From: Candidatus Nanohalarchaeota archaeon
GTDB lineage: Archaea > Nanohalarchaeota > Nanosalinia > Nanosalinales > Nanosalinaceae
Length of the DNA: 64,000 nt
NCBI GenBank assembly: GCA_022729235.1
Contig: JALDAJ010000001.1
Coordinates: forward strand, 762,442-826,441
Reading direction: 5' to 3'
Below are positions 60,163 to 64,000 of the stretch, in pieces; within the stretch, counting starts at the first letter, position 1, and each line of letters opens with the position of its first letter. A program made the position numbers and the translations under genes. The notes beneath the pieces are model-generated. The model searched no databases. It had not been told where the DNA came from and saw nothing but the letters and a program-made list of their open reading frames with translations.

Positions 60163-60173
60163 AAAACTCTAAA
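60163..60173 (+). promoter_or_regulatory. TATA-like box of tRNA-Gly
   Basis: TTTAAAACTCT begins about 37 nt before the tRNA 5' end, with an upstream GG resembling a BRE. The stretch 60025-60160 shows no supported gene; a long minus frame across it only translates the tRNA backwards. Confidence 0.45.
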
Positions 60174-60199
60174 TCAATCTCATCCAATATACACTGTAC

Positions 60200-60270
60200 G
60201 CGGAGTTGGTCCAGTGGCTAAGACTCCAGCCTTCCAAGCTGGCGACCCGGGTTCAAATCCCGGACTCCGC
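60200..60270 (+). tRNA. tRNA-Gly (anticodon TCC)
   Basis: Acceptor GCGGAGT/ACTCCGC, D-arm GTCC-AGTGGCTA-AGAC, anticodon stem CCAGC/GCTGG with loop CTTCCAA, T-arm CCGGG-TTCAAAT-CCCGG. The 71-nt gene has no intron and no encoded CCA. It is followed at once by a repeat tract (see 60335-60449). Confidence 0.96.
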
Positions 60271-60334
60271 ATCGCTTTCAGCGCTGCTAGTTCCAGGATT
60301 TTGAGAAAACTTGTTTTCTTCGACTTCACTCCCC

Positions 60335-60449
60335 GACGCCGCAAACTCTTTCTGGGTTTGTCTGATCCAAGAAGATTTCCGATCTTCGGACGCCGCATCA
60401 GTTTCTTCCGAAACTGCTGCTTGAAGAACACGCAGTGCTTCGCGCCGCA
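60335..60449 (+). repeat. Degenerate repeats of the tRNA-Gly 3' end with small hairpins
   Basis: GACGCCGCA occurs at 60335-60343 and 60389-60397 and as CGCGCCGCA at 60441-60449, spaced 54 and 52 bp. Each resembles the tRNA end GGACTCCGCATC and is followed by CTTTC or AGTTTC as after the tRNA. Hairpins lie between them: GAAAAC/GTTTTC near 60304, GAAGAT/ATCTTC near 60371 and CAGTTTC/GAAACTG at about 60399-60416. The pattern may reflect repeated insertion or duplication at a tRNA end. No protein-like frame is present in 60271-60554. Confidence 0.45.
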
Positions 60450-60554
60450 AAAACTTCTGAAACCTGGAACCGTTAATTTTCCGATTCTCTTCACTTTAGC
60501 ATGTGTTTTCTGGTGTAATAGTTCTTTTTGGGAGTGGGTTTTGATGAGTTGTTT

Positions 60555-61961
60555 ATGAGTGAGAGATCGGTTTCGAAATACATTCACGGGAACGTTAGAG
60601 CGCTTAGGGAGTGTGTAGACGAAGCAGGGTTAGAAGTAGAGGACGAGGAATTTCATGGTGTTGTGGAGGCTCTTGAGAGTAATATAAGTTGGCTAGAAGA
60701 AAATTGGGGGTCTGTAGACGAGGAATCCAGTTTGTTCGATTATTCTCATAAGGTGCGGAAGACAGCTAGTGAACTTGATGTATCTATGGAGGAATATGCC
60801 AATGCTGCCTTTGATCATCCGCCATTGTTTTCCTTAAGTCCGGATACTGTTGTGGGTAATGCTTCTGAGATTTCGAATCGTCTAGGTGTTGATGAAGGTG
60901 TTTATGTTGATGCTGCTTTGAAGTTCCCTCCGTTATTTACTCAGAAATCGGATACTGTTGTGGGTAATGTTTCTGAGGTTGCTGATAGTTTAGATATCGA
61001 TAGAAGTGTATATGTTGATGCTGCTTTGAAGTTCCCTCCGTTATTTACTCAGAAATCGGATACTGTTGTGGGTAATGTTTCTGAGGTTGCTGATAGTTTA
61101 GATATCGATAGAAGTGTATATGTTGATACCGCTTTGGATCGACCTCAGCTGTTTTCTCTCAGTCCGGATACTGTTGTGGGTAATGTTTCTGAGGTTGCTG
61201 ATAGTTTAGATATCGATAGAAGTGTATATGCTGATGCTGCTTTGGACCAACCTCAGTTATTTTATCAGAGCCCTGATACTGTTGTGGGTAATGTTTCTGA
61301 GGTTGCTGAGCGCCTAGATATCGATAGAAGTGTTTACATTGATGCCGCTTTATACCATCCTTCTTTACTTACTCATAGCCCTGATACTGTTGTGGGTAAT
61401 GTTTCTGAGGTTGCTGAGCGCCTAGATATCGATAGAAGTGTTTACATTGATGCCGCTTTGGATCATCGATCTTTGTTTTATCAGAACCCTGATACTGTAG
61501 CAGAACATGTGGATTGGGTGTATGCTTTAGAACGTGAGGATGTTATCTCTATACCTTCGGGTTATGATGAATTGAGTGTTGACCCTGAGGTTGAGTATAT
61601 GTGTAAGTCTCCGTTTCTTTTCTCTTTGGCGGATAATAATTTTGAGTTAAGGCTTTACAACGGGCTTTTACTGGACAAAGATCCATATATGAAGAATTTG
61701 ACTGGGACGAAGTATAAGTCTCTTGATGAGCTGGAGAATAAGTTTAGTGTTTTAGATGACATGGCCTGGGATAAGGATTGGAGAGAGCGGTTGAGAGATC
61801 ATCTTCCGAATGGAGGTGATGCGGAGATAGGTAATTATAGGCGTTCTGTAGCTTATGATCAAGAAGTAATTGGAGAGTATCTTCAAAGGCTGGAGAATCA
61901 AACCGGGTTGTCTGCGGAAGTGGCTGAGGAGACCAAGAATCTGATGTCTACAGTAAAATAA
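60555..61961 (+). CDS. mTERF-like helical repeat protein
   Basis: The 468-residue protein (from the ATG at 60555) is built of 36-residue repeats from about residue 85 to 330. A typical unit is SPDTVVGNVSEVADSLDIDR followed by SVYVDAALDHPxLF. The order, a Pro-containing 'hP-LF' helix followed by a helix with Val-Leu spacing, matches mTERF solenoids that bind nucleic acid. The unique C-terminal part contains LADNNFELRLYNGLLLDKDP. Adjacent units are nearly identical in DNA, so the array has expanded or been homogenised recently. The gene is AT-rich compared with core genes and follows the tRNA-Gly repeat tract. Confidence 0.75.
   Translation: MSERSVSKYIHGNVRALRECVDEAGLEVEDEEFHGVVEALESNISWLEENWGSVDEESSLFDYSHKVRKTASELDVSMEEYANAAFDHPPLFSLSPDTVVGNASEISNRLGVDEGVYVDAALKFPPLFTQKSDTVVGNVSEVADSLDIDRSVYVDAALKFPPLFTQKSDTVVGNVSEVADSLDIDRSVYVDTALDRPQLFSLSPDTVVGNVSEVADSLDIDRSVYADAALDQPQLFYQSPDTVVGNVSEVAERLDIDRSVYIDAALYHPSLLTHSPDTVVGNVSEVAERLDIDRSVYIDAALDHRSLFYQNPDTVAEHVDWVYALEREDVISIPSGYDELSVDPEVEYMCKSPFLFSLADNNFELRLYNGLLLDKDPYMKNLTGTKYKSLDELENKFSVLDDMAWDKDWRERLRDHLPNGGDAEIGNYRRSVAYDQEVIGEYLQRLENQTGLSAEVAEETKNLMSTVK
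60843..61490 (+). repeat. 108-bp tandem repeats inside the mTERF-like gene
   Basis: GATACTGTTGTGGGTAATG starts at 60843, 60951, 61059, 61167, 61275 and 61383, exactly 108 bp apart, with a degenerate seventh unit at 61491. Most bases between units 2 and 3 are identical over the full period. The exact 36-codon spacing shows that frame is maintained. Confidence 0.95.
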
Positions 61962-61962
61962 T

Positions 61963-62100
61963 ATGGTAGCATACTGCCTATACAGAGTTTTAATGACTAC
62001 GAGCAGAGCTATGACAGCGAGGAATCGGTTGCCGGGAGAGTTCGACGACTTCTTTGAGTTCGTCGGTATGGAGACGCCTCCATGGTATCAGGAGGACTAG
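61963..62100 (+). pseudogene. 45-codon ORF, likely remnant of a larger gene
   Basis: The frame ends ARNRLPGEFDDFFEFVGMET and PPWYQED, which looks like the C-terminus of a normal protein with a random-looking start (MVAYCLYRVL). It begins just after the repeat-gene stop. Together with the two fragments that follow, it marks a decayed stretch. Confidence 0.4.
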
Positions 62101-62213
62101 ACTTCTTCGAATTCTTCTCTTATGTCTTCGATAATTTCTGTTATGTCGCCTTTGAATTTCCAGAGCACGATGCTTTCCTCGTCGCTAGGGTTGATGTGCT
62201 GGTGGTCCTGGAG
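62097..62213 (-). pseudogene. C-terminal fragment on the minus strand
   Basis: Only the last 38 codons look protein-like: HQHINPSDEESIVLWKFKGD then an acidic amphipathic helix ending REEFEEV. Upstream codons in the frame are the antisense of the M24 fragment, so the gene is cut at about 62215. The parent family is not recognised. Confidence 0.4.
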
Positions 62214-62219
62214 GCTCAG

Positions 62220-62564
62220 CAGGCTGCTTTTGAAGTGCTTGAGCAGGGCGCGGGAGTTACAACTACTGAGGTCTACGATGCGGTCTGCGACGTCCTGGAA
62301 GGGCACGGCTTCAAAACCTTGCGCGATGGAGATATCGAGGAAGGGTTTATCCACTCGGCGGGGCACGGTATCGGTCTGGAACTGCACGAGCCGCCGCGGA
62401 TATCGGATAACAGTGAAGAGATCGAGGCGGGTACGGTCCTGACGGTGGAGCCGGGTCTGTACATTTCCTGTGTCGGAGGCGTACGTATCGAGGATATGGT
62501 TGTGGTTACTGAGGACGGCTACGAGAACTATAACTCGATGAATAAGGACCTGGAGCTCGGCTAG
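62220..62564 (+). pseudogene. 5'-truncated M24-family aminopeptidase fragment
   Basis: From about 62220 the frame encodes FEVLEQGAGVTTTEVYDAVCDVL, then SAGHGIGLELHEPPRIS (metal His), VLTVEPGLY (metal Glu) and GVRIEDMVVVTEDG (last metal Glu), the C-terminal half of an Xaa-Pro/methionine aminopeptidase-type pita-bread fold. The half that supplies the two Asp ligands is missing and is replaced by sequence that makes sense only on the other strand. Hence it is a remnant, although the last 110 codons are still intact. Confidence 0.75.
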
Positions 62565-62565
62565 T

Positions 62566-62880
62566 GTGTGGGTTGTAAAGTGTAGATATCCTGAAGAGTC
62601 TCGTTCCTTCTTTTCTCCTATGAGTGATGATGTTGAACGCCCGGAGTGGATGGAACGTTTCATGGGAGAGTTGACTGAGTGGGTTCTTAACACGCCGGGA
62701 GGAGGCGTCAAGTTTGTCAGGGCGAGGAGCCAGGAGGAGGCGCTGAGAAAGGCGGTGAGTTTTGAGGAAGTTGAGGTGTCCGGTACTCACGATGTACGTC
62801 CACGAGTAGGGAGGTCGGACGCCCGCCTGATGCCGGAGCGAGAGTTTCTCCAGAGACTGAGAGAGCTTGTGGAGCGGTGA
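62566..62880 (+). CDS. Hypothetical protein, 104 aa (or 86 aa from inner start)
   Basis: The GTG at 62566 lies next to the M24 fragment stop; an ATG at 62620 begins SDDVERPEWMERFMGELTEW, which looks like a natural start. The body has VRARSQEEALRKAVSFEEVE, and the C-terminus is charged. No family recognised. Confidence 0.55.
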   Translation: MWVVKCRYPEESRSFFSPMSDDVERPEWMERFMGELTEWVLNTPGGGVKFVRARSQEEALRKAVSFEEVEVSGTHDVRPRVGRSDARLMPEREFLQRLRELVER

Positions 62881-62929
62881 TTTCTGGTCTTTTCTGAGGT
62901 ATTAAAGAATAACGCGGTATGCGGTATCG

Positions 62930-63754
62930 ATGGATAGCTTTGACCCGAGCTTACTTCTCCTAGTTGTGGCAGCGTTCCTGGGAGTTCTATCGGTAGGATT
63001 GCTGGGGGTTCATGACGTATTCGGTATTTCACCTACCCTGAAGCTGATCGTGTTTTTCCTGGCTTCCTTGCTTTTCATACTGACAGGTGTTTACGTTGAA
63101 AGCCCGCTTGATTATTTTGCGTATCTACTGGCGGTTTCACTGTATCTTTCTGGTCTGTACCAGATGACCTTTTTTGGTTTCGATACAGCCGTGTACTTTG
63201 CAGTGACTGCGGCAGGTTCAGCGTTTATGGTAGGAGCCAGTTATCTCATCCAGCAGGATAGCCGGGAAGTATCTCGCGGAGATTTCAGGCTGTATTCTGC
63301 GGTACTTATGCTCTCTATCACGGCGTTTTTTTCCTATGGTATGTCGGCTCCAGAACCGACATATACCTTTATAGCCAACGAGGCTCCGGTAGTAGAAGGA
63401 GATGCTATGGAGCTAGGTAAGTTGTCGGTACACAACCCATTCCTTTTCTCCAGCAGACTGGATTTCCCGGGTTATGATGTCTGCATGTCTGGTTCTGAAG
63501 GAGTGGTTTTAAGGGTTTCCGCGGAGGTAGGCGGGGATGAAAGAGCTGTCAGGGGCGGTGAGGTGAGGCAGTTTCCTGTTGTAGCGGACGTTGGCAGCGA
63601 GTTATTTGATGATTTTGATTTTGATAACAGGAGTATCGGAACTGCATCGGAATGCGTCTCGGGGTCTGAAAAAAGGATCTGGATCGTTTCATCACCGGGC
63701 TCGCAGTTAGAGGATGCTTCATCGGAGAACAGTTACCTGTTCCGCTTTCTCTAA
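62930..63754 (+). CDS. Membrane protein with extracytoplasmic C-terminal domain
   Basis: Five hydrophobic helices occupy residues 7-140 (LLLLVVAAFLGVLSVGLLG; LKLIVFFLASLLFILTGVYV; YFAYLLAVSLYLSGLY; TAVYFAVTAAGSAFMVG; YSAVLMLSITAFFSYG). A beta-rich soluble domain follows (residues 145-274) with two Cys (DVCMSG, SECVSG) that could form a disulfide outside the cell. No family recognised. Confidence 0.75.
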   Translation: MDSFDPSLLLLVVAAFLGVLSVGLLGVHDVFGISPTLKLIVFFLASLLFILTGVYVESPLDYFAYLLAVSLYLSGLYQMTFFGFDTAVYFAVTAAGSAFMVGASYLIQQDSREVSRGDFRLYSAVLMLSITAFFSYGMSAPEPTYTFIANEAPVVEGDAMELGKLSVHNPFLFSSRLDFPGYDVCMSGSEGVVLRVSAEVGGDERAVRGGEVRQFPVVADVGSELFDDFDFDNRSIGTASECVSGSEKRIWIVSSPGSQLEDASSENSYLFRFL

Positions 63755-63861
63755 ACTTTCTGGTCCTCTATAGTCCGGACTAACCTCTATTTACCCAAAA
63801 TTTTCTTCCTGATATAGGACTCCTGGAGGTTTTAAGCTGTCTATGAACTTTTTCTGAAATA

Positions 63862-63920
63862 ATTAAACGATTAAAAACAATTATTAGGCGTATTAAACGG
63901 TTATAAACAGTTATTAACGG
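63862..63920. repeat. Two 30-bp AT-rich direct repeats before the last gene
   Basis: ATTAAACGATTAAAAACAAT (63862 onwards) and ATTAAACGGTTATAAACAGT (63892 onwards) continue alike to TTATTA and repeat with a 30-bp period and only a few differences. A TTTTAAAC element follows at about 63929, 41 bp before the next ATG. They look like binding sites for a regulator of that gene. The rest of 63755-63969 has no supported gene. Confidence 0.5.
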
Positions 63921-63969
63921 AAAAACCCTTTTAAACAGGTTTTTACAATGGAAGAGCGTGGTTGAAATC

Positions 63970-64000
63970 ATGAATGCTTTGAAGAATGCGGTTGAACAGG
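63970..64000 (+). CDS. Start of a gene cut by the window edge
   Basis: ATG at 63970 opens MNALKNAVEQ and continues past the window. TTTTAAAC lies 41 nt upstream and the direct repeats beyond that. Too short to identify. Confidence 0.45.
   Translation, partial: MNALKNAVEQ

Noticed and set aside
60180-60587. Minus-strand 135-codon frame with SPGFEPGSPAWKAG
   Set aside because: This is the classic false translation of a tRNA gene on the opposite strand; it covers tRNA-Gly and the repeat tract.
60843-61490. CRISPR array
   Set aside because: The exact 108-bp periodicity is in-frame coding repeat; there are no unique spacers and no cas genes.
62097-62711. 204-codon minus-strand ORF
   Set aside because: Only its last 38 codons look coding; the rest is antisense to the M24 peptidase fragment.
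63780-63971. 63-codon minus-strand ORF over the AT-rich repeats
   Set aside because: The amino-acid sequence simply follows the direct repeats (repeated NRLI) and is basic and hydrophobic, unlike real genes here.

Overview
This window reads as a chromosome segment of a small-genome, salt-adapted archaeon, most likely a DPANN lineage close to the Nanohaloarchaeota. The evidence is an archaeal A-type ATP synthase operon, archaeal translation factors (aRF1, ABCE1, S17e, Trm1, archaeal ValRS), TATA-like boxes about 25-35 nt before starts, a very acidic proteome, an amphi-Trp protein otherwise typical of halophiles, and many short hypothetical genes. No 16S gene is present, so the placement is an inference from gene content.

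Layout. 1-3.2 kb: a 5'-truncated TraB-like gene, small hypotheticals, an ORF with no usable start codon and trm1. 3.2-11.7 kb: the A-ATPase operon H-I-K-E-C-F-(29 aa ORF)-A-B-(104 aa ORF)-D, with a GNRA hairpin after the rotor gene. 11.8-20.3 kb: a nucleotidyltransferase, a two-gene cassette (559 aa and 818 aa) whose second protein is a greatly enlarged endonuclease IV/xylose isomerase-like barrel, a divergent disordered protein, NYN and TatD nucleases. 20.6-31.8 kb: dcd, secreted metalloprotease, ogt, DUF368/PopT, two metallo-beta-lactamase-fold enzymes, aRF1, an EamA transporter and valS with a structured leader. 31.9-41.9 kb: small genes, metG (again with no canonical start), a HAD phosphatase, nurA, a large glycine-rich surface protein, rps17e, cspA and alaX. 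42.0-47.4 kb: a toxin-antitoxin-like cluster, two Nudix genes joined to ABCE1, and a KH protein. 47.4-49.1 kb: ftsZ flanked by two unusual non-coding regions. 49.1-56.7 kb: gatC, gatA and gatB with a phosphodiesterase and a prenyl synthase between them. 56.7-64 kb: a divergent proteasomal-type AAA ATPase, intron-containing tRNA-Arg, tRNA-Gly followed by a repeat tract, an mTERF-like repeat protein, gene remnants, a membrane protein and the start of one more gene.

How the genes fit together. Most of the content is core translation (two aminoacyl-tRNA synthetases, GatCAB transamidation, AlaX editing, termination and recycling factors), energy (A-ATPase), division (ftsZ), and DNA or nucleotide upkeep (NurA, TatD, Ogt, a T4-endonuclease-V-like glycosylase, Nudix, Dcd). 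Host-facing or accessory functions are suggested by the surface protein, the secreted protease and the repeat protein.

The most striking observations are an ABCE1 ribosome-recycling factor that has lost every cysteine of its two Fe-S clusters; inverted repeats upstream of ftsZ that share a GCCCAA centre; a pair of G-rich hairpins downstream of ftsZ; and the 818-residue endonuclease IV-like protein with a roughly 400-residue insertion.
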